Positions 1-8,619 of a DNA stretch of 64,000 nucleotides are shown here, one piece after another. How positions within the stretch are numbered: position 1 is the first letter of the stretch; the number at the start of each line of letters is the position of its first letter. Source of the DNA: Methanobacteriota archaeon (lineage in GTDB: Archaea > Halobacteriota > Methanomicrobia > Methanomicrobiales > Methanoculleaceae); assembly GCA_016841955.1 (NCBI GenBank), contig JAENYE010000001.1:446025-510024 (forward strand), given 5' to 3'. The notes beneath the pieces were generated by a model that saw nothing but the letters and a program-made list of their open reading frames with translations, made no database searches and was not told the origin of the DNA. The translations under genes were made by a program, and so were the position numbers.

Positions 1-236
1 ACGTCGCCCTGATGGTCTCGTTCATGATCAGCGTCCCGGCGGTACTCGGCGCGGTGGTAATCGACCACTCCGCCGCCGCCCTCCCGACGGGTCTCATCGT
101 TACGATGTTTGCCGCTGCGTTCGTCACCGGCTACCTCTCGATGGAGGTGCTGGTAAGAGTCGCAAAGACGCTGGACTTCTCGAAGTTCTGCATCGCACTC
201 GGCCTGATCACGGTGGTGCTGGTGATCGCGCTGTAA
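1..236 (+). CDS. uppP: Undecaprenyl-diphosphatase (UppP/BacA family), C-terminal part
   Basis: The reading frame is open from the window edge and ends at 236, so only about the last 78 residues are visible. They form hydrophobic helices with the FMISVPAVLGA segment and a closing hydrophobic helix, as at the end of BacA/UppP membrane phosphatases, which recycle polyprenyl pyrophosphate carriers. In archaea the substrate would be a dolichyl- or polyprenyl-type carrier, which fits the glycosyltransferase and aglB genes a few kb downstream. The catalytic region lies outside the window, so the call rests on the C-terminal pattern only. The next gene starts 12 bp downstream, which suggests an operon. 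Confidence 0.7.
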   Translation, partial: VALMVSFMISVPAVLGAVVIDHSAAALPTGLIVTMFAAAFVTGYLSMEVLVRVAKTLDFSKFCIALGLITVVLVIAL

Positions 237-248
237 GAGAGGGAAAAC

Positions 249-1157
249 ATGAAGACCGCCTTCAGGCTGCTCATCGGCATCCTCATCATCGCCGCCCTCC
301 TCGTGCTCTTCGACCCCGCCGCGATCTTTTCCGTCATCGTCTCGGCAAGGCCGGAGTATCTCGTCTTGGCGCTCCTGGTCTACGCGTTCACCTACCTGAT
401 CCTCACCCTCCGGTGGCGATCCATCCTATCGGCGATGGGGGAGAGCCTTCCCCTGGGCCGCGCATACCAGGCCTTCGTGGGCGGAGTGCTCCTCTCCGAT
501 TTGACCCCGGGACGCATCGGGGACTTCTCCCGGCCGTTCCTTGTCCGGGACCAAATCGACCTGAACAAGGGGATCGCTTCGTTTGCCATTGACCGGTATG
601 CCGACCTCCTGACGATAGCGATCCTCGGGTTCGCCGGCCTCGTCCTCCTGTCGGTGCCCGGGGGGAAGGGGTACCTGATCCCGGCGGCATGCCTTCTCGT
701 GCTGGTCCTCCTCCCCTTCACCCTCTTCTGGCTGAAGAGGCCTCTCGTGATCCGGGCAGCCGAACGGCTCGGTTCCGCCCGGATAACCGCGTTCGTCCAC
801 ACACTCGACGATGCGGCAGGGCAGGTCCCCCACCTCCCGTCGTTGATGGCGCGGTCGGTCCTCCTCACCACGGGCGCCTGGGTCACCCACGCAGCACGGG
901 TCGCCCTGATCGCCGGGGCGGTGGGGTATTCGGTACCCCTCCCGGCACTCACGCTCCTGCAGCCGCTGGTGAGCGCGCTCTCCCTCGTTCCGGTATCGCT
1001 CTCCGGGCTGGGTCTGGTAGAGGGAGGCCTCGCAGCGGTCCTTGCCGGGCTCGGCGTGCCCGCAACGGTGGGGGTATCCATTGCGCTCCTCGACCGGGGG
1101 ATAACCGTGGCTTTCCACCTGCTCGTCGGGGGAAAATATGCGACAAAATTAGTATAG
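249..1157 (+). CDS. Flippase-like membrane protein (lysylphosphatidylglycerol synthase TM domain family)
   Basis: This 302-residue polytopic membrane protein has about eight hydrophobic helices and the family's central signature: LTLRWRSIL near residue 55, then a GRIGDFSRPFL-type loop around residue 90 and a FAIDRYADL segment near 115. These are hallmarks of the LPG_synthase_TM/UPF0104 family. Archaeal members are often labelled flippase-like and sit in glycan or lipid clusters. No catalytic aminoacyl-transferase domain is attached, so it probably transports or flips a lipid-linked substrate; the substrate is unknown. It follows uppP by 12 bp and overlaps the 3' end of the opposite-strand gene by 9 bp. 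Confidence 0.75.
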   Translation: MKTAFRLLIGILIIAALLVLFDPAAIFSVIVSARPEYLVLALLVYAFTYLILTLRWRSILSAMGESLPLGRAYQAFVGGVLLSDLTPGRIGDFSRPFLVRDQIDLNKGIASFAIDRYADLLTIAILGFAGLVLLSVPGGKGYLIPAACLLVLVLLPFTLFWLKRPLVIRAAERLGSARITAFVHTLDDAAGQVPHLPSLMARSVLLTTGAWVTHAARVALIAGAVGYSVPLPALTLLQPLVSALSLVPVSLSGLGLVEGGLAAVLAGLGVPATVGVSIALLDRGITVAFHLLVGGKYATKLV

Positions 1158-1997
1158 GCTCTGCCGGAGAACCTCAGGGTCCTCCTGCACAAGAATCCAG
1201 AAGTGAATCTCGTACGTGGTCGACGGTGAGGAGACGTCCACCGAGACCTTCTGGTAGATGTAGCGGTATTCGGTACTGGTGACCTCCTTCCGGGCGTTGA
1301 TGGTACCGTGGTCGTTATCGATAGTCCACTCGGTGCGGCTCACGGAATAGCCGGAATCAGTCACCGCGGATGCTGCGTCCTTTGCCGGCGACGTCTGGGC
1401 GGGCGAGGTACCCACCTGCGCCACGCTGGTCGTCGTGGTGCTGAAGGTCTCCCGGGTCGCGGGATCGAAGATCAGCCACCCCTCGCGATCGGGGAGGCCG
1501 AAGCCGGACAGATCTGTGGGCAGGAGTATCCGGTCCTTCCCTCCCCGGATCTCCAGGGTGCCGTTTGTAGGGACCAGGACCCCGACGGCTCCGTTATAGG
1601 TGGTCTGGAGAACAGTGGTCGTCGGTTCCCTTACCTGGACGAGACCGGGCTTATCAGGGGTGAAGATGACGTTGAAGGCCTTCTTCGTGTTCCCCCCGGT
1701 CCCGGCCGCCGGTAAGGTGAATGTCCCGGATTGGAGAACCTGGTTGTCGTACCTGACGGTATAGGTATAGGGAGTCTCGGAGAGTTCGTGAGAGACGACC
1801 GAGAAGGCAAAAGCCACCGGTTCTCCCACGTCGACCACGCTCGGGAGAACCTTCGGGCTCTCGAAGTAGAGCTCGGAGAAACTCTCCCTCATGGTGTCGG
1901 ATGTGCCGGTAAAGACCACGAGCGCCCCGATGACGGCAATTCCGAGGACGCAGGCGGCGATGATGGCGTATACGATGGTTTTATCCTCAAAATCCAT
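1149..1997 (-). CDS. Membrane-anchored extracytoplasmic protein resembling the DUF1616 ectodomain
   Basis: 282 residues with one N-terminal hydrophobic anchor (about residues 8-30) and a beta-rich outside domain. The segment after the anchor (FSELYF, then GEPVAFAFSVVSHELSETPY) resembles the C-terminal ectodomain of DUF1616 proteins, where a TEFYxLGP-like strand is followed by a 'V.NHE' strand. The divergent neighbour at 2120 encodes the other half, the four-helix DUF1616 membrane domain, so the family's two domains appear to be split between two genes. The molecular role is unknown. Residues 195-215 are rich in Ser, Thr and Ala and look like a linker. A TATA-like ATATGCAA lies just upstream on the minus strand near 2018. 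Confidence 0.6.
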   Translation of the reverse strand: MDFEDKTIVYAIIAACVLGIAVIGALVVFTGTSDTMRESFSELYFESPKVLPSVVDVGEPVAFAFSVVSHELSETPYTYTVRYDNQVLQSGTFTLPAAGTGGNTKKAFNVIFTPDKPGLVQVREPTTTVLQTTYNGAVGVLVPTNGTLEIRGGKDRILLPTDLSGFGLPDREGWLIFDPATRETFSTTTTSVAQVGTSPAQTSPAKDAASAVTDSGYSVSRTEWTIDNDHGTINARKEVTSTEYRYIYQKVSVDVSSPSTTYEIHFWILVQEDPEVLRQSLY

Positions 1998-2119
1998 AGT
2001 AATTGATATTCGTTAAATTGCATATAACCGTTGCCAGATGATGCGGGACGGGAGCCGGGGCGGAGAGAAGAACCAAAGAAAAAGCGTTAACGGATCCCGG
2101 ATCGTATCTATCAATAGTA

Positions 2120-2518
2120 ATGTCGGAACTTCGTGATCTGCTGGCGGTCATTCTCTTCATCCTCGCTGTTGCGGTGGTCATTCTGGTCCCTCCCCTGAGT
2201 GAGACACCCCTGCGGGCAATCCTCGGGTTTCCCCTGATCTTCTTTGCCCCCGGGTACGTCTTCGTCGAGGCCCTGTTCCCGGAGCGTGAAGAGTTGACGG
2301 GGATAGAACGCCTGACCCTCGGCATCGGGCTCAGCATCTGTATCGCCGTCTTTATCGGTTTCGGGTTGAACTACACTCCCTGGGGAATAAGGCCGGGATC
2401 GATCCTCCTTGCGCTTGCCGGATTCACCCTCGTATTCACGGCAATAAGTGCGGTCAGGCGGATACGCTGCCGGGTGGGAGAGGAGATTCACCGGCCGGAG
2501 GAAGAAGGGGCTCTGTGA
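2120..2518 (+). CDS. DUF1616 membrane domain protein
   Basis: 132 residues with four hydrophobic segments. The order PLRAILGFPLIFFAPGY, then LFPEREELTGIERLTLG, then GFGLNYTPWGI is the characteristic N-terminal membrane domain of DUF1616, a common archaeal family of unknown function often found with S-layer and glycosylation genes. Family members usually continue into an extracellular domain of about 200 residues, which is absent here; the divergent gene 1149-1997 looks like that missing part. The protein ends in a charged tail (about residues 113-132). Its 3' end overlaps the convergent glycosyltransferase gene by 31 bp. Confidence 0.75.
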   Translation: MSELRDLLAVILFILAVAVVILVPPLSETPLRAILGFPLIFFAPGYVFVEALFPEREELTGIERLTLGIGLSICIAVFIGFGLNYTPWGIRPGSILLALAGFTLVFTAISAVRRIRCRVGEEIHRPEEEGAL

Positions 2519-3642
2519 TCCAGGGCCCCCTCGTAGTGCTCCTCAACCTTTCTCACAATCTCCTCCCACCGGTACTCCCCGGCCGTCTCGAGACACCCCT
2601 CCCGCATCTGCGCCGCCTGATCAAGCGCCGCCAGGATCTTCTCCCCCAGCTCTCCCGCCGAGAGCCCCGAGCGATACCCGTTCACTCCCGGCACGACGAG
2701 GTCCCCCGCCGCGTTCCCCGGGTGGTCCGTCGTCACCACGGGGAGACCGCAGGCCATCGCCTCCAGCGCCGCGATCCCGAAACCCTCGCGGGTCGAGGGG
2801 AGGGCGAAGACCCTCGACGCCTTCATCGCGGCGATGACCGGGTCGTGGTCCGGCAGGAAGCCGGTGAACGTCACCGCCCCGGCAAGCCCGAGGTCGCGCG
2901 CGAGGGCTTCGAGCGCCGGCCGCTCGGGGCCGTCGCCGACGATCAGGGCCCGGAGATCGGGAACCTCCTCCCGGACCGGCACGAGCGCCCGGAGGAGGAC
3001 GTCGACGTTTTTGTCCCGGATCAGCCGGCCGGTGAAGATGACGTCCGACCCCTCTGCCGCCGGGGCGACCGAGGCGATCCGTTCCATGTCGATCCCGTTC
3101 GGGACGACCGGGACGGGGGCCGGGACCCCGAGGGCCTCGAGGGCCCGGGCCGTCGAGGGCGAGACCGCGACCGGGTGATCGGTGAGCCCTGCGGCCATCC
3201 GCTCGACGGCCTTCCCGAACGCACCCCGCCTTCCTAAGTAGTCATACCAGTAGTCGCCCCAGACCTCGTGCCAGGTGACGACGAGCGGGAAGCCCCGCCG
3301 CACCGACGCCGCCTTCGCCGCAAAGCAGGAGAAGTAGGGGAAGTTCTGGCAGTCGACGACGTCGGCGCCGGAGGAGAGAAGCGGCCGGAGCACAGAACGC
3401 CCGAACCGGAGCGCCTGCGGGACCGTCCGCCGGCCGCCGGCATAGAGGGCCTCGGCGGGAGCGACGCCGTGGAGGGTCACCCCGTCCCGCTCGATCACCG
3501 CCGGGCCGTCCCAGCAGCGCATCCCGTAGACGTGGACCTCGTGCCCCCGGTCCGCGAGCCGGACCGAGACCTCGCGGATGCGCTTCTCGACCCCACCCTT
3601 CACCCAGGGGTAGACGGCGTCGTAGACGTAGGCGATCTTCAT
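2488..3642 (-). CDS. Glycosyltransferase family 4 (GT-B fold)
   Basis: A 384-residue GT4-type glycosyltransferase. I chose the ATG at 3642 (MKIAYVYDAVYPWVKGGVEK) because it gives the canonical GT4 N-terminus; the open frame runs 32 codons further upstream without family character. Visible signatures are the GGVEKR loop near the start, the VPNGID strand-loop, VIFTGRLIRDKNVDVLL at the nucleotide-sugar domain, and a STREGFGIAALEAMACGLPVV acidic motif typical of retaining GT4 enzymes. The likely role is transfer of a sugar from a nucleotide donor during lipid-linked glycan assembly, which fits aglB just downstream on the opposite strand. Donor and acceptor cannot be read from the sequence. Confidence 0.88.
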   Translation of the reverse strand: MKIAYVYDAVYPWVKGGVEKRIREVSVRLADRGHEVHVYGMRCWDGPAVIERDGVTLHGVAPAEALYAGGRRTVPQALRFGRSVLRPLLSSGADVVDCQNFPYFSCFAAKAASVRRGFPLVVTWHEVWGDYWYDYLGRRGAFGKAVERMAAGLTDHPVAVSPSTARALEALGVPAPVPVVPNGIDMERIASVAPAAEGSDVIFTGRLIRDKNVDVLLRALVPVREEVPDLRALIVGDGPERPALEALARDLGLAGAVTFTGFLPDHDPVIAAMKASRVFALPSTREGFGIAALEAMACGLPVVTTDHPGNAAGDLVVPGVNGYRSGLSAGELGEKILAALDQAAQMREGCLETAGEYRWEEIVRKVEEHYEGALDHRAPSSSGR

Positions 3643-3775
3643 CGGCGGAAACCCTGCAGGTGTCTTCGACTGATAGGTTGCCAGAGACCGGGGAAATAAG
3701 TATTCATCCGGTGGCGGACCAAACCCCAGCCGTACCACTTAATTACCGGCCGCCCCCAAGATCAACGTACGACCT

Positions 3776-6229
3776 ATGGCTCCCGCTGCACTGAAAGATC
3801 ATAAAACAACCCTCACCGCCGCCGCGCTGCTCCTCTTCATGCTCGTGGCGGTCCTCCTCCGCGCAATCCCCCACGCCGTGCTCGTCGACGGCTCGTTCAC
3901 CAGCCTCATCGGCGCCGACGCCTGGTACAACCTCCGCCAGGTCGAGGTGATCGCGGCGAACTATCCCGGCTACGCCTGGTTCGACCCGATGACCGCCTAC
4001 CCGACCGGGAAGGAGATCGCGTGGGGACCGCTCTTCCCGTTCATCACCGCCACCGCCTGCATCGTCGCCGGGGCGGCATCCCGGCCCGAGATCGTCTACA
4101 CAGCCGCGTGGGTCCCCCCGCTCCTCGCGGCCGCCGTCGTCCCGGTGGTCTACCTCACCGGAAAGACCCTCGCCGGGAGGAAGACGGGCCTCGTCGCCGC
4201 CGGGCTCATCACGATCGTCTCGGCTTCGTTCTTCGCGCGGTCGATCTTCGGGTTCGTCGACCACCACGTCGCCGAGACCCTCTTCTCCACGCTCTTCTGC
4301 CTCGCCTACATCGCCGCGCTCGCGTATGCCGCCCGGCACCCCGTAACGCTCGCGGAGACAAAAACCGTCCTCCCCGTCGCGCTCCTCGCCCTCGGCGCCG
4401 GGGCAGCGTATCTCCTCGGCCTCCTCGTCATGCCGACGATGATCCTCTTCGCGCTCATCGCCGGAGTCTTCACGATAGCCCAGGCCGCCCGGAACCACCT
4501 CGACGGCACCGGGCCGGAAGGGCTCCTCGTCGTCAACGCCGTCGCTTTCGCCGTCCCGGCGGTCTTCCTGCCGCTATCCGGGTTCATGGTCGACTCGATG
4601 TCGCTCTCGCTCTACTCCGTCGCCCACGTCTACGCCTACCTCCTCCTGATCGGGGCGACCGTCCTCCTCTCCGGCATCTCGATGGCGCTCAAAGATAAGC
4701 GGAACGAGTACCTCGCCGCCCTTGCCGCCCTCGGCGTCGCCGCGGTCGCCTTCCTCACGCTCTCCGACATAGGAAAGGTGATGGCGAACGGCCTTGCGGC
4801 GTTCTTCGGCCAGAACATGTCGGCCACCGCCATCCGGGAGATGGGGCCCTGGGACCTCGGACTCGCGTGGCAGAGCTTCAACGTCGGCCTCCTCCTCATC
4901 CCCGCCGGGCTTGCCGTGCTCGCCCTCCGGGCCCGGCGGAAGAACCGGCCCGAACTCCTCTTTGCCATCGTCTGGTCGGTCGTCATCCTGATCGCGACCA
5001 TCCAGCACCTGCGGTTCGAGTACTACCTCGCCGTGAACCTCGCGCTCCTTGCGGCGGTCGTCATCGCGTGGGCGCTCGACTACGGGCTTGAGAAGACAAC
5101 TGCGTACCTCAGGGAGCCGGAGGGGAAGAAGAAAAAGCAGAAGACACTCCCCGCCGCAGAGGTCGCGGCCGTCGCGGTCGCCGTCCTCCTCGTCGTGGCT
5201 CTCGTCGGCGCATCGGCCTCGGAAAACATCGGCTACGCAACAAACGGCGTCCCCCGCACCATGCTCGCCGACGACTGGCGCGACGCCCTCGAGTGGATGA
5301 ACGCCAACACCCCCGGCCCCGGCGTGGACTACTACGCGATCTACGAGGAGGACGGCTTCACCTACCCCGAAGGGGCATACGGCGTCATGTCCTGGTGGGA
5401 CTACGGCCACTGGATCACGTTCATTGCACAGCGGATACCGAACACCAACCCCTTCCAGGACAACGTCCGCCGCGCCAGCGGGTTCTTCCTCGCCACCGCC
5501 GAAGAGAAGGCCGACGCGGCCCTCGCATCGGCCGGCTCCCGCTACGTCGTCACCGACGGCAGGATGGCCGCCGAAGGGTTCCCGGCCATCGCCTACTGGC
5601 AGGACGCAACAGCGGGGACCGATCCCTACGCTACGGCGCTCCTCGTGTCAGTGGGAGAGAACACCTACAGCATCGAGCCGTTCTACAAGGAGGCCTACTA
5701 CGAGACGATGGCGGTGCGGCTGCAGGCCCTCGACGGGACGGGAGTAGAGCCGGAGAAAGCCCTCTACGTCGAGTACGACACCGCATCGGTCCCGGAGACC
5801 GGCTACGCGAGACTTACCGGCAGCCGGGAGATGAGCCCGGCCGAGGCGCAGGCGGCGGTCGACGCCTACGCGGGACCGGGTAAGGCCGCGGTCTTCGGGA
5901 GCGATGCCGCGACACCGCCCGGGACCGTCCCGGCGCTCCGGCACTACCGGCTCGTCTACGAGTCCTCTCCCGACGCGGAGACGAGCGTGAAGGTCTTTGA
6001 ATTCGTCGAAGGCGCCGTGATCCCGGGCGAGGGCGTCATCGAGGTCACGGTCGTCACCAACACCGGGCGGGAGTTCGTCTACCGGCAGCAGAGCGAGAAC
6101 GGGACCTTCATCGTCCCCTACTCCACGACCGGCAACCCCTACGATGTGAAGACCGCCGGGAACTACCGGATCGTCGGCGGCACGGAAGAGTTCACGGCGA
6201 CCGAGGAGGCCGTGACGCAGGAAGCGTAG
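3776..6229 (+). CDS. aglB: Dolichyl-phosphooligosaccharide-protein glycotransferase (archaeal oligosaccharyltransferase)
   Basis: 817 residues: about 13 membrane helices in the first 480 residues, then a soluble extracytoplasmic domain. The GADAWYNLRQ motif near residue 45 is the acidic metal-binding loop after the first helix. FVDHHVAE near residue 163 is the second acidic (DxD-like) motif. SWWDYGHWI near residue 540 is the WWDYG acceptor-binding motif that defines STT3, PglB and AglB. The enzyme transfers lipid-linked glycan to Asn in N-x-S/T sequons of S-layer and other exported proteins. The neighbouring GT4 and flippase-like genes fit an N-glycosylation locus. Its 3' end overlaps the convergent lipid synthase gene by 38 bp. 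Confidence 0.95.
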   Translation: MAPAALKDHKTTLTAAALLLFMLVAVLLRAIPHAVLVDGSFTSLIGADAWYNLRQVEVIAANYPGYAWFDPMTAYPTGKEIAWGPLFPFITATACIVAGAASRPEIVYTAAWVPPLLAAAVVPVVYLTGKTLAGRKTGLVAAGLITIVSASFFARSIFGFVDHHVAETLFSTLFCLAYIAALAYAARHPVTLAETKTVLPVALLALGAGAAYLLGLLVMPTMILFALIAGVFTIAQAARNHLDGTGPEGLLVVNAVAFAVPAVFLPLSGFMVDSMSLSLYSVAHVYAYLLLIGATVLLSGISMALKDKRNEYLAALAALGVAAVAFLTLSDIGKVMANGLAAFFGQNMSATAIREMGPWDLGLAWQSFNVGLLLIPAGLAVLALRARRKNRPELLFAIVWSVVILIATIQHLRFEYYLAVNLALLAAVVIAWALDYGLEKTTAYLREPEGKKKKQKTLPAAEVAAVAVAVLLVVALVGASASENIGYATNGVPRTMLADDWRDALEWMNANTPGPGVDYYAIYEEDGFTYPEGAYGVMSWWDYGHWITFIAQRIPNTNPFQDNVRRASGFFLATAEEKADAALASAGSRYVVTDGRMAAEGFPAIAYWQDATAGTDPYATALLVSVGENTYSIEPFYKEAYYETMAVRLQALDGTGVEPEKALYVEYDTASVPETGYARLTGSREMSPAEAQAAVDAYAGPGKAAVFGSDAATPPGTVPALRHYRLVYESSPDAETSVKVFEFVEGAVIPGEGVIEVTVVTNTGREFVYRQQSENGTFIVPYSTTGNPYDVKTAGNYRIVGGTEEFTATEEAVTQEA

Positions 6230-6794
6230 CCCCCCGGACGCAGAGGAGCCGCCGGACCGCGGTGGCGTTCGTCATGACCGCGAGGATGACGAGCGCCGGG
6301 AGGACGAACCCGGTGAGCAGCCCGGCGATGACGACCGCGATCCGCTCCGGCCGGGCGAAGAGGCCGGCCCGGCACTCGACCCCGAGCCCCTCGGCCCGGG
6401 CCCGGGCGTAGCTGACCATCAGCGACCCGATCGCGGCGGCAAACGCGGCCTCGACGCCCCAGGCCGTCCCCGAACCCGCGTAGTGGACGAGGAGCCCGGC
6501 GTAGACCGCAGCCTCCGCGTAGCGGTCCAGGAACGAGTCGAAGAACGCCCCGAAGACCGAGGCGGCACCGGTTGCGCGGGCGAGCGCCCCGTCGAGGGCG
6601 TCGAAGACACAGGATGCGGCAACGGCAAGCCCGGCAAAAAAGAACGAACCGGCAGCGCAGAGGACTCCCGCACCCGCCATCCCGAAAAATCCGAACAGGG
6701 TGAGGGTGTTCGGGGTCGCCCCCGTCCGGGCGATGAGGGCCGCGATTCGCGTGAGCGCCCCGTTTGTCCTTGCCCGGAGCCGCTCCTCGATCAT
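6192..6794 (-). CDS. CDP-alcohol phosphatidyltransferase (archaeal polar lipid headgroup enzyme)
   Basis: 200 residues with about six membrane helices and the full CDP-alcohol phosphotransferase signature D-G-x2-A-R-x8-G-x3-D-x3-D around residues 67-88 (DGALAR ... G ... D ... D), preceded by the D-x2-D-G pair. Family members join CDP-archaeol to an alcohol such as inositol phosphate, glycerol phosphate or serine. Size and the N-terminal TPNTLTLFGF element resemble archaetidylinositol-phosphate synthase, but the headgroup cannot be fixed from sequence alone. The gene stands alone on the minus strand next to aglB. Confidence 0.85.
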   Translation of the reverse strand: MIEERLRARTNGALTRIAALIARTGATPNTLTLFGFFGMAGAGVLCAAGSFFFAGLAVAASCVFDALDGALARATGAASVFGAFFDSFLDRYAEAAVYAGLLVHYAGSGTAWGVEAAFAAAIGSLMVSYARARAEGLGVECRAGLFARPERIAVVIAGLLTGFVLPALVILAVMTNATAVRRLLCVRGATLPASRPPRSP

Positions 6795-7082
6795 GGGCCC
6801 GTCACCCCGGAGAGTTGATCCGCGAGTGCCCCCGACCGTACCATGGCAGGGAATCGTCGCTGCTGGGAGATAAGGGTGTCTCTGGCAGGGTAATGATGAT
6901 GCCCATAATAATTATGGATATAATCATTCTGCCGCTCGGTGACAGGGAGCAGGAACTCAGGCTGATGGAGCACCTCTACGCCCGGGCCCCCTCCTGCAGT
7001 GTCATCGTGTGACTGTTCCCGCGGGACCCTTCTTGACACGCCGCTCGGGAGAGCAACTGCCCGGTTTCGGGCCGGGGAACGG
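6795..7082. other. Gap with no supported gene; one weak small ORF
   Basis: This 288-bp stretch lies between two minus-strand genes. It holds an AT-rich patch around 6890-6930 and a possible 39-codon plus-strand ORF at 6894-7012, a hydrophobic run of Met and Ile followed by a charged segment. It has no recognisable family and only weak start context, so it is not annotated as a gene. The flanking HepT remnant suggests the region is decaying. Confidence 0.35.
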
Positions 7083-7340
7083 TTACTCTCTCTGCAGGGC
7101 CCGGATATGTTCGGCCAGGAACTGCTCAATGTCGCCGACAGTCTCTCCGAGCAGGTCGTACATCCGGTCGTTATCGATCTCCCAATAGATGCGGATCAAC
7201 CGGCTCCTGAACCGGGCCATCGTCTGCAGGCGCCCATCCGGGGTCTTTATCGAAGAACCCATGCTCCTGCAGAATACAGAACGTGTCGGCATAGGCATGA
7301 GTCGTCCGTCCCGTCACCTCATCAACCCTTTCCGGAATAC
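7083..7340 (-). pseudogene. HepT-like (DUF86) toxin remnant, frameshifted and 5'-truncated
   Basis: In one minus-strand frame (7298 down to 7083) the end reads TMARFRSRLIRIYWEID followed by a GDIEQFLAEHIRAL helix, the C-terminal signature of HepT (HEPN) RNase toxins. The preceding HepT segment (THAYADTFCILQEHGFF) lies in a different frame at about 7250-7300, so a frameshift falls between the two around 7245-7260. No N-terminal helix can be traced further upstream. The catalytic R-x4-H-x-Y motif reads R-S-R-L-I-R-I-Y here, with Arg in place of the His. Frameshift, truncation and loss of the His together indicate a dead gene. No MntA-type nucleotidyltransferase partner is adjacent. Confidence 0.7.
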
Positions 7341-7419
7341 TGAAGTGGGAGCCGGCTGCAGCGGGCCGTGCAAACCCGCGGAAAGAGCAGCCCGCCAGCA
7401 GCGTAACTCCCCGAAGTGC

Positions 7420-7426
7420 AAAAAAA
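7420..7426 (-). terminator. Oligo-T terminator after arsM
   Basis: Seven A's on the plus strand give a T7 run on the minus strand 12 bp past the arsM stop codon. Archaeal transcription commonly ends at such T-runs. Confidence 0.45.
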
Positions 7427-7437
7427 TAGGGACGCGC

Positions 7438-8292
7438 CTAGTACGTCCCGCCGCAGCCGCAGGTGCAGCCCGCCGGTTTCCTGGCGCCGACCCTGATGCT
7501 CACGATACCCTCGCGGAGCGATCTTCTCTCGTCCTCATCGAGGGAGACGCCTTCGAGGATACCGGCAAGAGCCGGCTCGCTCACGATATGCTCGAGCGGG
7601 AAGACCGTCTCCCCCTGGACCGTGATCTCCGTAAAGCCCGCATCGGCGATATAGCCGAGGTACTCCGCCTTCGCCAGCGCTCCCGATACACAGCTGCTGT
7701 AGAGGAGCCCCGAGTCTCGGATGGAGGCCGGGAGAGGCGCCGCCAGGACGATGTCGGAGACCATGAGCCTGCCGCCGGGGCGGAGGGCCCGGAACGCCTC
7801 TGCAAACACCTGCTGTTTATCGGGGGAGAGGTTGATGACGCAGTTTGAGAGGATCACGTCGACCGAGTCGTCCGCCACCGGCAGGTGCTCGATCTCGCCG
7901 AGACGGAACTCCACGTTCTTGCGGCCGCCCTTTTTTGCGTTCTCCCGCGCCTTATCAAGCATCTCGGGCGTCATGTCGACGCCGATGACGCGGCCCGTCG
8001 GGCCGACCCGCTCCGCCGCAAGGAAGCAGTCGAACCCTCCCCCCGATCCCAGGTCAAGGACGACATCGCCTTCCTGGAGAGAGGCAAGAGCTACGGGGTT
8101 GCCGCACCCGAGCCCCATGTTCGCGCCCTCCGGCGCCTGTTCGAGGTCTTGCTCCGAGTAGCCGAGACCGATGCTCACCGATTCGACCGTCCTGCCGGTG
8201 CTGCAGCACCCTGTGCCGCACCCGCACCCGTCCTGCCGGGCCACCTGCCCGTACGCACTCCGTACCTGTTTGTGAATATCTTTTTCCTTCAT
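7438..8292 (-). CDS. arsM: Arsenite S-adenosylmethionine methyltransferase
   Basis: 284 residues. A Rossmann methyltransferase core carries the SAM-binding VLDLGSGGGFD motif near residue 78 and GVDMTPEML after it. The three cysteine sites expected of ArsM are visible: an N-terminal cluster (CGCGTGCC, about residues 23-30), the Cys of SNCVINL (about 151) and the Cys of SSCVSGAL (about 200). ArsM methylates trivalent arsenic in the cytoplasm to volatile or excretable forms. The C-terminus ends in another Cys-rich tail (CTCGCGG). The gene lies 15 bp downstream of the AbrB-like gene, and the pair is probably transcribed together from a promoter near the palindrome at 8620-8644. Confidence 0.92.
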   Translation of the reverse strand: MKEKDIHKQVRSAYGQVARQDGCGCGTGCCSTGRTVESVSIGLGYSEQDLEQAPEGANMGLGCGNPVALASLQEGDVVLDLGSGGGFDCFLAAERVGPTGRVIGVDMTPEMLDKARENAKKGGRKNVEFRLGEIEHLPVADDSVDVILSNCVINLSPDKQQVFAEAFRALRPGGRLMVSDIVLAAPLPASIRDSGLLYSSCVSGALAKAEYLGYIADAGFTEITVQGETVFPLEHIVSEPALAGILEGVSLDEDERRSLREGIVSIRVGARKPAGCTCGCGGTY

Positions 8293-8307
8293 CGTAAGAC
8301 CCTCCGG

Positions 8308-8586
8308 TCAGTCATGAGAGAACTCCTCCGCCTTGGGAGAGAGCAGCGCCGTCACCATGCCGTTGAAACAGCTCGCCTTGATCAGCGTGATGCAGCAGAC
8401 GTCTCCTTCCTTCTCCCAGAAGACGACCGCAAGCCGGTCGCCGGGAGCGATCCCCGCCCGCTCGCGGATATCTTTCGGGAGCACCACCTGCCCCCGTGCG
8501 TCGACGCTCACGACCGCTTCGATCGTGTAGGCTCCGGAACAGGAGGGACTCCGCTCATCTCTCGGGGCATCTTCCATACGACTCAC
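8308..8586 (-). CDS. AbrB/SpoVT-like small protein (HgcAB-associated type)
   Basis: 92 residues. The core VVSVDARGQVVLPKDIRERAG is the swapped-hairpin AbrB/MazE/SpoVT fold, followed by LAVVFWEKEGDVCCITLIKA. The Cys in the N-terminal SPSCSG, the CC pair and a further Cys in ASCFNG match the small AbrB-fold proteins often annotated as HgcAB-associated, although no hgcA or hgcB gene is present. Location directly before arsM suggests a metal- or arsenic-linked role, possibly a thiol-based sensor or regulator, but this is inference. Two starts are possible, at 8586 and at 8577 (MEDAPRD); the longer form is given. Confidence 0.7.
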   Translation of the reverse strand: MSRMEDAPRDERSPSCSGAYTIEAVVSVDARGQVVLPKDIRERAGIAPGDRLAVVFWEKEGDVCCITLIKASCFNGMVTALLSPKAEEFSHD

Positions 8587-8619
8587 CTGATCAGGGTTGT
8601 CGGCGGAAGCATATCAATG

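Noticed and set aside
392-1192. Long antisense frames opposite real genes, as here opposite the flippase-like gene
   Set aside because: High GC opens antisense and out-of-frame reading frames. Their translations are Arg-, Pro- and Ser-rich without domains, while the opposite frame has a clear protein.
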